Below are positions 49,982 through 61,922 of a stretch of 64,000 nucleotides of DNA, in pieces (positions within the stretch are counted from its first letter, which is position 1; every line of letters starts with the position of its first letter). The stretch is taken from NCBI GenBank assembly GCA_029948255.1, contig JALIZF010001871.1, positions 372,001 through 436,000 of the forward strand, in the 5' to 3' direction. Under the pieces are notes generated by a model. That model was not told the DNA's origin and did not search any database. It saw nothing but the letters and a program-made list of their open reading frames with translations. The translations under genes and the position numbers were made by a program. The DNA comes from Telmatactis stephensoni (taxonomy: Eukaryota > Cnidaria > Anthozoa > Actiniaria > Isophelliidae).

Positions 49982-51026
49982 AAATTGTCAAAACAATTCA
50001 CTAGCTTCACTTTGAACAATCGCTTTTGTTTGAATGGCGGGAAATTTGGCAACGCGCGCCGTTTGAATGTACAAAATCCCGCCAAAAAGTACAGCGATCT
50101 AGCGAGTCAGAAAATATTTTCCTGCCGTGTTAGCGATTGACATATTTGCTCTAAAATATTTGGAATTTGCAGCTAGGATTATTCATAATAAATTTATTCC
50201 GTTGTCTCTAGCTTCGGTTTTTTTTTGTTTTGTTTTTTTGTTTTTTTTTTGACGAAAAGTTGACAGACGTTTCGGCCCAAACGAGGACCTTCGTCATTGC
50301 TCTCAGCCAATCAGAATCGAGAATTTTTTCATGTATTTATAAGGACAGTTAGCCATTTGCTGTCCCTTTTCTTCAACTTAGAAACTTCTGTTAAACATGT
50401 TAAATCAATACTTTTAGCTTTTGCATTGTAGTCATCAGATGTGATCAATGAAATCACACACGGTTCTCGACCAATCAGAGCGCGCGTGTAATATACTAAA
50501 TATTATACAAATCACGGTATCTCAAGTTAACGGCGCTTAGCGAGCGTTTTGCTCAATCGTCATATTTCAAATATAATGCTGTCTCAAAATTCAATTGCAT
50601 TGCATTTCAATTCAATTTTATCCCCATACCCACAATATTATCTAAGATAACTCTATAGAAACCCGGTATTCCGAGCTTGCACAACAAAAGTATACCCTTA
50701 GTGCCAGCCATTAATATTCCTCTTACCCCTATGGCCGTTCACTCGGCGGGTTGAACTATCCTGCTTTAAAGATGGGTAGGGTGGTGTACGCCTATGTCAA
50801 AAAAGGTTGTCGGAGCCAAAGGTGATATACAATAGGCGATAGGCGAAAACCACTGGACGTTGTGTTATTCCATGGAAAGAAATTATGGGCATACACATCA
50901 ACATGAATAAGCTATAGCTAGGCCTTTTAGTTAAATGGTTTTGCCGACTCATTGGCTGCATGCATACAACACTGGATATCTCAACACTAATGGTGTTATG
51001 GGGTGAAGAATAATGTCAAGAAACTA
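49982..51026 (+). repeat. About 1 kb dispersed duplication, copy 2
   Basis: Direct copy of 29157-30148. It differs by small indels and an extra ~40 bp near 50820-50860. It includes the hammerhead-like motif at 50266-50298 and the CCAATCAGAGCGCGCG motif at 50471. Confidence 0.85.
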
Positions 51027-52039
51027 GACGATCGAAGAGCTCACATCGAGCTTGCATTTGCGAGCTTTCATTGGCATTGTCAGCTTTCCTATCGTTGAGG
51101 GGATTTCATTTGACTGTGTACAGTAAATCGAGTAAAATCTTAAATTAGAATACTTCCAAAAGAATCTTTTTAAAAGAAAATTTAAAAATGTCTTCTTGAG
51201 TTCTTATTAAATAATGGATCCTACCTTGAGCCTGAACCACAGCTTATCAGCAAAGTTTTCTGATCAGTACATTTTGTATCTTTCTATCGTCTCAATTTCT
51301 TCTTTAAGGTGGCCCGTAGGCCTATTGATTTGTTTGTTGGGCATGAATTTCAAACGCGTCTTTTTATATCAAAACCTTGTCTGATTTCTGAGAAATTTGC
51401 AGCCATTTGTCTACAAGCCTTGAAATTTGTACCGGTAATTATTTTTCTTCGAATTATGTCAAAAAATTCGAGATATCAGACGATTTTTAAAAGTAGCTTT
51501 TTGAGAAAAATTGGTCATAAATCCAAAATTATAAGGTGAATTTTTTCCTATTTCGTTAATCCAATATAAAGGCATAGAGGACTACATACAACATGTATCG
51601 CGCCAATTTAATCCTTAGAAGTTGCGATACAAAATTTGCGCTGCCTGTGACGACGCAAAATTATGTAGTCAAAACTACCGCCAAAATTTCAACAAAATTT
51701 CAAAAACAGCGAGAACCATATCTGCTATAAGAAAGACAAATGCCTATTGTAACTTGTAACAAATTATGGAGACATGAGAAGCTAAACGCCAATGTTATCC
51801 TCAAGCAAACTTGGGGAGTAATTTTTGTGACCACGAGGTGAACGTTGCGAATTTGTATTATTACTTCGACTTCTACAAATTCTGCCGAATTGTTTCCTGA
51901 AATTTTCTAGGTATGGGATAGAACAAGATGTTAACATACCTGTTGCCAAGTGTCGTTGTTTTTGCTGCACTATGTATAATTCAGTAAGCTTCAAAAGTTA
52001 GCAACTACATCGAGTCGACGTTTGAGCTGCCAAGGGAAA
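51027..52039. other. No gene; a single TTAAGGTG end at 51304
   Basis: TTAAGGTG at 51304-51311 looks like one end of the TTAA family, but I found no matching inverse end. The rest shows no exon. Confidence 0.4.
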
Positions 52040-52147
52040 GCCCTAGTTTCGTGGAACACAACAATCTCTCACAGAACACAACAAAGTTTCACAGTACACA
52101 AGTCTTTCACAAGGAACTAAAATCTTTCACGGGGCAACACTCTTTCA
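52040..52147 (-). repeat. Imperfect tandem repeat of GAACACAACAA units
   Basis: GTGGAACACAACAA and CAGAACACAACAA with TTTCAC spacers. It matches in inverse orientation the tract at 60560-60670. Confidence 0.7.
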
Positions 52148-52303
52148 AGGCCTACTCCGGGCCCTAAAATCGTCGTAATTTTGGGCGATCGTAGGCGATT
52201 TTAGGCGATTTAAGCAAAATTATCCCCAAAGATGCTCAAAACTTAAGACCATTTTGGGCGATTTTGGGCGATTTTAGGCAATTTTGGGGCCCGGAATAGG
52301 CCT
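52148..52303. mobile_element. 156 bp MITE with 7 bp target duplication
   Basis: TCTTTCA at 52141-52147 and 52304-52310. Ends AGGCCTACTCCGGGCCC and GGGCCCGGAATAGGCCT. The body repeats TTTTGGGCGAT and TTTTAGGCGAT. Confidence 0.8.
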
Positions 52304-52628
52304 TCTTTCACAAGCACAGCTCCCACAGGCTTCCCAGTCTGATTATCTGTGGATTATGTCTAGTAACGGTCATTCCCAGGTTGAAAGCCAAATATACCCT
52401 GTTAGAAATGCTCTCAAAATGACTGATTTTTTTCAAACATCATGCCAAATATTGAGTTTAAAAATAAAGATTACTGCTTATTTAAGTCTCGGAACTCAGG
52501 GATAGCTTGTTACTCTTTCCCTCATCCCTCTCCTCCCCTCACCCCTATTTGCGTGTTCAAATGGAACGTTCTGGTGTACGTCGATCAGGTGGCACATACA
52601 GCACAATCGGAGAACAGTGAAAACGATA

Positions 52629-52830
52629 GCCTGGTTTTCACTAAAGCAAGACAACGCCAAGCTCATGTTTTCACTTGTAAAAGTAGCGACGCAAGCATAA
52701 ACGCTAGCGCAAAAGAACGGAAGGTTTTATTTTTATTGCGCGGGCTTGCGTCGTCTTGCGTCGTCTTTCGTTGTCTTGCGTCGTATTTCGTTGTCTTGCG
52801 TCGTCTTGCGTCGTTAGCGTGAACCAGGCA
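52629..52830. mobile_element. MITE with CCTGGTT...AACCAGG ends and internal tandem TTGCGTCGTC
   Basis: Ends GCCTGGTTTTCACT and AGCGTGAACCAGGC resemble the element at 33780. The right part is a tandem array of CTTGCGTCGT and CTTTCGTTGT units at about 52740-52812. The target duplication is unclear. Confidence 0.65.
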
Positions 52831-53454
52831 TTATGTCGTATTTTATCCCACACCATAGGAAATGCAGCCAATCAGAAAGCAGGAAAGCCGTTGTATATTC
52901 GGCGGTATTCAACTGTCGTTTCCCATGAGACATTGCCATAATTTGCTGTCATTTTCTATGGTGTGGGCTTAGTGTAGGATAAAATAATTGTATGTATTTG
53001 CTACCTGACGCATAAAATCAAATCAAAGCGATTTGAATTCATGCTGCGGGGACAAATTCTAATGTAAGTCAGGAATTTTGTAAGAAATGGTTTCCAATTT
53101 TATTATTCAAATAGGCATTTAAAAGTAAAAATATTATCACTTGCGAGAAAAAAAGTCCTGATATTCGAAATAAGAAAAATATAGGAAAAAACGTCCAGAA
53201 ATTCGTAAAAAGAAAAGGAAAAAAGGAAAAAAAGAAAGAAATTTGTAATGTTTAGGAAATGCACCCCACAGAAACAATGCAGTAAGATATATGAATAATT
53301 ATATTTAAAAATAAAAAATGAAAATGAAATTTATCAGAAAAATATAAAAAACACCAAACATTTAAAAACAAGTTCAAAAAGATGTAATTTTAACTTAAAG
53401 CTTGGGAAAGAAACGGAAAAAATGAAGAAAAAAAGAAGTCAGAAAAGAACCCGG
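52831..53454. other. No gene; A-rich DNA
   Basis: GAAAAAAAGG-type A-rich runs around 53150-53240. No exon supported. Confidence 0.5.
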
Positions 53455-53760
53455 CATCGACGAGGATCGAACCTGTAACCCCTTAAAGAGCACCCCCCGG
53501 AAATAAAATAACAGACTGAATGAATAATTGTAAAAAGAAAAAAAGAAAATGAAATTTTGGGACGATTCTCCCGAGACATTCTGAGAAGCTGAGACATCGA
53601 ATCGACTTACGTTACGGATGAAGATTTCGGCCCCATCCACGCTATCCCGGTGCTACATATTACAGTTATCTTAGCCCGAAGGCCAGGGAGGGAGACGATA
53701 TCCGGACCCTAATCCATACCTTTAGATATCACCTTAGACCGCTGCGCTACCTAGACACTT
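53455..53760 (-). repeat. tRNA-like fragments (SINE-like)
   Basis: Minus strand: an A box-like GGTAGCGCAGCGGTCTAAGG at about 53731-53750, and a B box-like GGTTCGATCC at about 53465-53475. They are too far apart (about 260 nt) for one tRNA, so these are remains of one or two tRNA-derived SINEs rather than a tRNA gene. Confidence 0.35.
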
Positions 53761-55266
53761 AATAACTTTAATGTCTAATCGGGGTAGTCTATTCGGCGAA
53801 GTTTCATTGTGATGCTAATACTCCCCAGGGAAAGAAATGAACCAATCAGAGTCCAGCTTTCAAAAAATAGCTGTTTTGTAAATAAATAGAAAGAGAATAT
53901 AAAAGAATAAGTTTTCAGGAACATCGAGCTTGTCTGCATTGTTTTACTCCATCGATTTGCCCCAATTCCCCAGGGAGATAGAAGAACCAATCAAAATCTA
54001 GTCGATTGAAGAGGGATCAATAAATTTCCATGATTATTTTAAGTACAGCAAGCTTCAAGCCGTTACGTACGCTATTACTTATGGATTTTTATTTCCGTTC
54101 CAAAGTGAAATGATCGGCCTCACTGAAGATGTTCAGTTGGAATCCACGTTTCTTATTTCAGGAATATCCCTAGAGCGTTATCAGATTAAGACATCGGCAA
54201 AGGTAAGTTATTTTATAAGTTAAGGTGATTTAAAATTTGGATTGATTCTTAGCTCATCGTTTTAAAACAAAGCTCGTAGTTGTTTACATGTACACGTTTG
54301 TTCTTCAATATTAACCCCAAATTTGTTAGTTACATGGTCGATTTGAGTTTAATTGTGTAAGTAGACGGGAAATTAAATTATAACTGATCTCGTTATCCCC
54401 GAAAACTCCACAGAGAATCTCGTAATGCAGAATGCCAAACTCGCGCAAATTTATATATTGTCGTATTCAAAATATTGGGAAATACCATTTCTGCCTAGAA
54501 ACTTAATAACACAAAAAAGTAAACCTTTTAAATCTTTCATAGTGCTTCCATTACATGATGAAATCTTTCAAGTGATTCACTGCTTTGCCTGACGAATTAT
54601 CCTATACATAGTCTCATGCGACCTGCGCTGGGGCTATTGTTAATGGGGCTTGTTGCTTAATTTGTAGAAACCCAGAACACAAGATGTTATTTTCCCTGTA
54701 GCTTGTAACATTGTACACAACATGCATCGTGCGTGTGTCCGACCCTGCAACAGGTGCGCGCAACAGTTAGAGAAGTAGAAACGAGTTCTTTTTCTGAAGC
54801 CATACCAACAGATCGCTCAACGTTTTGCGCAACAACTACAAAAGTACAACCGAGCTTTTTCTGGGGTATTGCGCGCGCCTGTTGCAGGGGTTAACACACG
54901 TTCTGTTGCGCGCAACATTGCAATAACCTTGGACTACTTAAATTGTTATGATTTGGATTTTGGTATTTCAAACCTTAGTGGCTACCTTTTCCAGAGCTAA
55001 TGCACACATTTCAGATGGCGCGGAGCTTCAGTAACGAAAATTCGGATAAATTTCGATGATTTTTTTTCGTTCTTTTACTCAAGTAAGCATACGTCTGTTG
55101 TGGGCAGAGCCAGAGTTCAAACGTCGCCCGAACAAAAATTCTTACACATGTTCTAAATGAAACACTCATAATCGTATAAAAACAGTTTTCTGATAAACGT
55201 CTTTAAAGTCCGTATGCTTTTTCCTTGTGCTTGTCTACTGACACCTATCGTTTCCTTGACAGCCTA
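53761..55266. other. No gene recognised
   Basis: A lone TTAAGGTG end lies at 54220-54227, and GTTGCGCGCAAC-type repeats at about 54740-54920. No exon with support was seen. Confidence 0.45.
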
Positions 55267-55398
55267 CACTGTGCCAAAAGGCGAATATTCAAGAGTATTC
55301 AAGAACTGAATACGCCTTCGACACTTGGGGTATTCTTGGATATTCGACACGGATAATATACGTAACGTATGGTAATAGTATTCATTTTGAATTCTTAC

Positions 55399-55860
55399 GC
55401 ATACGCTACGTATTTTATATTTCTGTGGTATTCGGACTTGCATATGTGAAGTATAAATATACCGAGATTTTCAACTCGTATACTCAAGATATCGGAAAAT
55501 GAATATCCCTGCAGGACTTGAGATGTTATCATATATTCTTGACGAAAATTATACGCGAAGTATGGAAGGACGAATACTTATGCATACTTTACGTATCTTA
55601 TATTTCTGTGGTATTCGGACTTGCATATGTGAAGTATCAATATACCAGAATTTTCAACTCGTATACCAAAGATATCAGTATAAGAATATTCCTTCGGGAC
55701 TTGAGATATTATCATATATTCCTGACGAAAATTATAGGCGATGTATGTTATGGCGAATACTTATGCATACTTTTCGTACTACATATAACTAGATATGAGG
55801 ATTTGCATACTTAAAGAATGAATATACCGGAATTTTTGGCAGGCATTCTTAAGCTATTTC
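55399..55860 (+). repeat. Left subterminal tandem array of the CACTA-like element
   Basis: Units of about 183 bp start near 55399, 55582 and 55764 (last partial), each with TATATTTCTGTGGTATTCGG and CTTGAGATNTTATCATATAT. Short open frames in it come from the repeat. Confidence 0.85.
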
Positions 55861-56269
55861 GGAATGAATACTTGCTACACAACATATTATCTAGTATGCC
55901 AGTATTTTAATACAATATATATACATCATGCAATGATATGGATACACAACAATCAAATTAACTTTTTCGTATCGTGCCTTCCAAAAGTATTTGATTTGTA
56001 ATTACCAGTCCAAACAAACAAATCCAATCTTTTTCTAAGCTGTCTGCATTACATTTATAATATCTCATTCACCTTGAAATCAAATAATTGATGATGTTGC
56101 ATAGCTAAACAAGTTTGAATTTTGATGCACTTTCAATCTTATTTACTGCATTAATTTACACCATAATGAATTTACTTGAATAAATCCAAATTAATTTTAG
56201 TCAATACTTTGGAACTAACTTATGCAATAATGAAAAAAATGCATAAATATTGCAAGCACTCCTCATTGC

Positions 56270-57000
56270 AGACCAGCATGAAGATCTCATGGTCACTCCC
56301 ATGGTACTGCAAATTACAAAGATCATGCAACAATTTATACAGTCTGGTATTATTACATAAATAAAAAAATGCCAAAACTGAATTATTACAAAGTTTAAGA
56401 CTTAACATTAAAACATGGGAAAAACAAAAATAACAACAAAAACAAAGCAAAAAATTCTTGTTGATCCTCAGATATCTAATGATTCCCAGCTCAATCTGAA
56501 GTGATCAATGCAATAATGCAGAAATATATAAATGTTTCAAGCACTCCACATCACAGCCCAGCATGAAGATCTCATGGTCACTCCCATGGTACTGCAAATT
56601 ACAAAGATCATGCAACAATTTATACAGTTTGGCATTATTACATACATTGTAAATATAAAAATGACCAAAACTGAGTGAATAATACCAAGCTTTAACTCAT
56701 AACATTAAAACATGACAATCAAACAAAACAAAGCCAAAAACAATCTTGTTGGTGCTCAGATATTCTCAAATGATTTCAAGCTCAATTGTAAATATAAAAA
56801 TGACCAAAACTGAGTGAATAATACCAAGGTTTAACTCATAACATTAAAACATGACAATCAAACAAAACAAAGCCAAAAACAATCTTGTTGGTGCTCAAAT
56901 ATTCTCAAATGATTTCAAGCTCAATTTGAAGTTGTCTGCATGAAGATCTCAATGGTCACTCCTAAGGAACTGTAAATTACAAAGATCATGCAACAATATA
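56270..57000 (+). repeat. Internal repeats of the CACTA-like element
   Basis: CATGAAGATCTCATGGTCAC with AAATTACAAAGATCATGCAA occurs near 56278, 56571 and (diverged) 56939. A further direct duplication of about 137 bp lies at 56645-56920 (ATGACCAAAACTGAGTGAAT). Confidence 0.85.
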
Positions 57001-59039
57001 ATACAGCAAGGCATTATTACATAAATACAAAATAACAAAAAATTCCAAAGTGCAAAGTCATGACATTCAATTGCAAATCAATTTAGTTGTTAAAAAATAA
57101 ATCATTGCTACATTGCTATATAGCTGTATCATTTGTAGAATTTGTAGCAACTATTAGTTCTTGTTTCATAGGTTTTTTGCTCCAATTTTTGCTACTTTGC
57201 TCCAGTTCTTTTGTTTCATGTTGTATTTATCTGAAAAAATTATAATAATTATTATGGCATATACTAGTACTAGCTCTCACTGACATTTGACTACAGTAAA
57301 GTTCTTTTCTTGAAGGCTTTATTTGTGTAGCAGTGCCAGATTCAGTTGAACTCCTTTTATACTGGTACTCTCTCCTTGAAGACTTTCCCTCATAATTGAT
57401 TTCCTTTCTTATAGCATTTAATTTTTCAGTTATCTTCTTTCTTTCCAAATTATTTTCATTCTGAAGTATGCATCCTAAAAGCAAACATTTTATAGATATA
57501 AGATGCAAAGTATCATTTTGAAAGATTTTGTATCTGGGTTAACAATCCATCATGCAGACTGTGGCAAAATGCAAGACTCATGTATTCCAACACAACATCA
57601 TGGATTCTTAGGTTACTCTACACTAGGTAAGGACAGTTAAAAGCAATTAACGAGGTGCTGTTACTCTCGTATTTTGGTAGGATTTCTTCAGCTAATAAGA
57701 CAGACAAAGTCCTAAATTCATGTCAGTGTTGTATGTGTGATACAGTGAAAAATTGGCGCCAAAAGCCCTCTATTGCTCTTCACAATCGATTACAGACGTC
57801 TACACCGAGAAAAACCTAACAAAAACCCCTTTGTCGTACGTACCTTTCTTTTATCTTGTTTCGTTGTGTCCTTTTAGTAGTTTTTAGCTCCAACAGCAAA
57901 AGAAAACCATCCAACAACAACAACAACTGTTCTTAAAATAAATCTTTTCTCTTCGAATGAATTATTAGCCAGCGGTAAGTCAAGTCAGCGGTCAACACAC
58001 AGGAATCCCGTACATTTTTCACAATAAACCAATGAAAACGCGGTATTTGATCACGTGGGTATTTTGAATGCGGCCGTTGCTTGGCGGTCATTTTGAAGAA
58101 ACGTCGAAAGTACAAGGAGATTAAGTGAATATTTTCTACAAAAATCTCTATTTTGAGCCTAAAATATGGCCTACATTAATCTCAAATTGAGGTAGAAAGA
58201 TTGAGAAAGCTTTAATACATGATTGGAAAGAAGAACAAGCTTCATCAGAGTACAAATAGTCAGTTATTCTACTCTGAGGGAAGGGCCGCCGAAGTCGCTC
58301 GGTAAGTTGATAAGTAAGCTTATATTGACCGAGATTAATTCACTCTACAAAACTTTTAAACCTTCTTACAGGCAAGGATAAGGTCATAAAGGATATCCTC
58401 TTAGGATGGCCATGTTTTGATTTCACAATGTCAGGAATATGATTGTTCTTTCCAGTAAATCAGCTCGGGTATAAATACATGTAGCCTGCACATTGAGTTG
58501 TGCTCTCTTGGTTGTGATTAATGTTTTTAAACGAAAAGATCTTAAAATATATACTTTTATATCTTCTTAGTTAAACTGGAGAATCTTGGATTGCGACTTT
58601 AAAAGCGAAGAGGCCAAAAAAGCTCAAGCATGGGACTGAACCAGTGATCAACGCCGTCTATTTCTTGGAGGTGCTTCATACCGTACTAGAGCTCTATTCG
58701 TACGTCAACTTGTCCTGTGGCTACATTGATTGCGAACAGTTGAGTGTAAAGGACACTATAAGACACATTTAAGAAATAGATTCAAGGTAGTAGTCTATTA
58801 TCTATTACTGTTCAAATGTTTATACCGCCGTGTCAATTGATGTATTTTATACCGTATTTTAATAAAACACATTTCATTGCTATGAATTTGATTATAAATT
58901 TGTTTATTCTATTCATTATGTATTTGGATGCAGTTATTGGGGCTTTGAATGAGTAAATATTAAGGCTTATGCAAAAAAAATGCTTGAAAATCTACCGTAT
59001 TTGGAGGGGATGTTGGGAGGAATACGTTGAGCATTCAAG

Positions 59040-59462
59040 AATATTTGTATAATACCAATGATATTCAGAGGGTTGTTCGATAAGAAGACGTCAGGGATTT
59101 CTAGTATTCAGGAATATTCGTAACATACGACTGAAATTCGGGGGGTGGTTCGCTAAGAAGACGTCAGGGATGTCTAGTATTCAGGAATATTCGTAACATA
59201 CGACTGAAATTCGGAGGGTGGTTCGCTAAGAAGACGTCAGGGATGTCTAGTATTCAGGAATATTCGTAACATACGACTGAAATTCGGAGGGTGGTTCGAT
59301 AAGAAGACGTCAGGGATGTCTAGTATATAGGAATATTCGTAGGGTGGTTCGATAAGAAGACGTCAGGGATGTCTAGTATTCAAGAATATTCGTAACATAC
59401 GACTGATATTCGTACGGTAGTTCGTTAGGAAGAATTTGAAAATGTCTAATATTCAAGAATAT
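59040..59462 (+). repeat. Right subterminal tandem array, 73 bp unit, about six copies
   Basis: Units carry AATATTCGTAACATACGACT, GGGTGGTTCG and AAGAAGACGTCAGGGATGTC. One unit is shortened. Confidence 0.9.
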
Positions 59463-60058
59463 TCAAAGCATCAACGAAACGAATTCAATAGAATACAAGA
59501 GTATGCGTATTTTGTACATCACGTCAGTCAAGAGTATACGGGACGAAAATGGAAAAACTGGCTGGATTCGTACCGAGTGATTCTAGCATGACGATGCATC
59601 ACACGGACTTGAATACCAATCGAATTTCCCTGAATACTTGAAGTATGCATGTCCATATTCAAGCATATTCTTCTCGAATATTTGCCTTTTTGTACAGTGC
59701 TAGATATGAGCATAGTCTGGATTTTAACCTTCTTCTCTGGATGGACTGGATGGAGAAGGTGGAAATATGGCCCTATGTATTCTAAATGATGCATTATTTT
59801 TGGCAAGCAGCGCTATTAAACGTTTGATAGATAAAACGGTTTTCTGATTTACATCGTTAACGGGTCGATCCGACATAAAACGTGGTTTTCGTTTTCATGA
59901 CAGCCTAGATTCATATGAACATAGTTCGAATTTTAACCCTTTTCGATCTCTGAATGGAGATGGTTGAAATCCAAATACCATGTATTATAATTGCTGCATT
60001 ATTTCTTTAGCAAGCGGCGTTATTAAAGGTTTGATTAACTTACCATTTATATATAATG

Positions 60059-60195
60059 GTAATAGAACTGAGTGGAGTGCAATTTGGGCTGAAATCACAA
60101 GAGTGATTACAAAATTGCACGACCGCTACGCGGTCGTGCAATTTGTTAATCACGAGTGTGATTTCAGCCCAAAATTGCACGGCACGAAGTTCTAT
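60059..60195. repeat. Hairpin element
   Basis: AATAGAACT...TGCAATTTGGGCTGAAATCA pairs with TGATTTCAGCCCAAAATTGCA...AGTTCTATT. The centre is GACCGCTACGCGGTC. Confidence 0.8.
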
Positions 60196-60559
60196 TACCT
60201 ATTAATCATATTCATTTTGAAATCACAATAAAGATTCAAACTCTTTTATCAGGCTGCAGTTCCAAAACAAAATGATGCTATTAATGATTCAAAATAGTGC
60301 GATTAATGCTTAAATCGCACACTTTTTAACCAATCAGATTGCAGAATTTGTGAGTGATTTCAAAATGGATATGATTAACACTGATATAGAACATGATGAG
60401 ACTAATACAATTAGCAATGTTGTTCGTCCACTTTGAAGCTCCATGTCCACGGACCTGAACTGAATGTTCAACCAAAACGACATTTTAAAATATAAAAATC
60501 TGAAAGAATTCTCTCATCCTCATTAACTAATTAGTTGCTTGTGAAAGACTTGTGTACTG

Positions 60560-60670
60560 TAAAACATTGTTGGGTCTTGTTGTGTTCTGTGAAAAATTGT
60601 TGTGTTCCACGAAACTTTGTTGTGTTCAGTGAAAGCTTGTTGTGTTCCACGAAACTTTGTTGTGTTTTCA
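60560..60670 (+). repeat. Imperfect tandem repeat of TTGTTGTGTTC units
   Basis: Units TTGTTGTGTTCCACGAAACT and TTGTTGTGTTCAGTGAAAGC. Inverse relative of 52040-52147. Confidence 0.75.
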
Positions 60671-60820
60671 AAGCAATTTTGCATTGTGTTTTGCCCCTGT
60701 GGGCCACCGTACAAAATGATAAATATACAACTTAGACTAGAAGCAACATGATGGTGGATTAGTTATATCGTTAGCTTTACAACATTTAGGACAGATAGTC
60801 AGTTTCCAAGTATATTCTTG

Positions 60821-60956
60821 GATTGCAATCATTCCCAGGAGAGTGAATTGAACAAAAAACATGGCAGCCATGTTGGTGGTCTTGACAAAAGAAAAACCAC
60901 CAACATGGCTGCCATGTCTTTTGTTTGATTCACTCTCCTGGGAATGATTGCAATCC
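60821..60956. repeat. Near-perfect hairpin
   Basis: GATTGCAATCATTCCCAGGA and ACATGGCAGCCATGTTGGTG pair with their complements around a short A-rich loop. Confidence 0.85.
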
Positions 60957-61880
60957 GAGAATTACGAGTGTCTTAATTGACAAAAGGTGTTGTTCAAAGC
61001 AGCAAAATAACGGTTGTAAAGGGCAGTCTTAAAACTTGATACAGTGTTCAGTGGTCGTACAGAGGTTGGTAGAGTGTTGTTCCATAATCTAGGTATACGG
61101 TTGAAGTACGTAGGAGTTCTGGAATAGCCTTGTTCTAGTTTGAGCCGGGTATATGCAAGTCCATGTTGCCACTGCTACATGTAGAGCGAGAAACAGGTTT
61201 GGTTTTTACCCCCGGGGGGGGGGGGGGGGGACTCCTATATATAAGAAGACGGGGATGCTCATCGGAAATTTTGAAAATGACCCCTAAAAGGTACCTGAGT
61301 GGGAGTGGCAACAATTCATTTCTACTCCTAAAAGGTACCAATTCAAAAACAATAATAGAGAATTAAAGTAATGAAACACTTTGTTCTCGATGTGCTTTGA
61401 CGATTCAATTCAGATCATCGAAATCGTCCCTTTCATGCTTATTTTAGGTGGTTTATTTACCCCAAAACAGTCCCTAAAAGGTACCAGCTATGTCTCTGGT
61501 AGTCCACCCTAAAAGGTACCAGATTGCAGATTTTGACCCCTAAAAGGTACGACGAGCATCCCCGTCTATTTACAATCGGAGTCCTCCCCCCCCGGGGGGT
61601 TTACAAAGTCTTCAACAACAAAATTGTAGAGGCCACTGTGACATTTGAAAAAGAATGTCAAATCGTTTACTTCGTGCCAGTAGGATACTGGGAGGAGTTA
61701 TAGCTTTATATGAGTCGCTCTCGGTAGTCCAATTCACAGTTGGGGAGAATAAATCTCGTATGAATCTCGTACAGCTACGTCGTAGATTTTCAACAGATTT
61801 TATGTCTCCAACCAGCGAGGATGCCCAGACGTGACTTGCCTATCCAACGTGTGGACAGATGAGAAGTGTTGTAAAGAGTT
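60957..61880 (-). pseudogene. LINE reverse-transcriptase C-terminal fragment, interrupted by a MITE
   Basis: Minus strand 61880-61601 reads pieces such as ENLRRSCTRFI, CELDYRERL and LPPS-YWH-like text. After the MITE, 61207-60957 reads RTPTYFNRIPRLWNNTLP and NTVSSFKTALYNRYF, a typical LINE C-terminus. Stops occur within, so it is inactive. Confidence 0.75.
61208..61600. mobile_element. MITE with C/G-run termini and repeated CCTAAAAGGTACC
   Basis: Ends ACCCCCGGGGGG and CCCCCCGGGGGGT. GACTCCTATAT...AGACGGGGATGCTCATCGG is inverse to CGACGAGCATCCCCGTCTAT. Five CCTAAAAGGTAC(C) motifs occur between about 61281 and 61552. It splits the LINE fragment. Confidence 0.8.
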
Positions 61881-61922
61881 CGTTTCGCACAGGTATTGGG
61901 TGGGGTTAGGGTTAGGGTTTTG

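Larger units (their letters stand above)
55267..59699. mobile_element. CACTA-like non-autonomous DNA transposon, 4.4 kb
   Basis: The left end CACTGTGCCAAAAGGCGAAT and the inverse right end (GAATATTTGCCTTTTTGTAC, then AGTG) are flanked by CTA at 55264-55266 and 59700-59702. CACT ends and a 3 bp duplication fit EnSpm/CACTA. Subterminal arrays are present: 55399-55860 (183 bp unit) on the left and 59040-59462 (73 bp unit) on the right. A paralogous empty site is seen at about 59896-59940. No transposase found; a minus-strand Lys/Arg/Ser-rich frame at 57227-57508 has no recognised function. Confidence 0.78.

Noticed and set aside
53455..53760. Possible tRNA gene on the minus strand
   Set aside because: A box-like and B box-like stretches are about 260 nt apart and no cloverleaf can be drawn; listed only as SINE-like fragments.
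57227..57508. 93-codon minus-strand frame, Lys/Arg/Ser-rich
   Set aside because: Inside the CACTA-like element, no recognised domain and no supporting splice context; mentioned there but not called a gene.
61904..61918. GGGTTAGGGTTAGGG, telomere-like
   Set aside because: Only about two and a half units; too short to claim an interstitial telomeric array.
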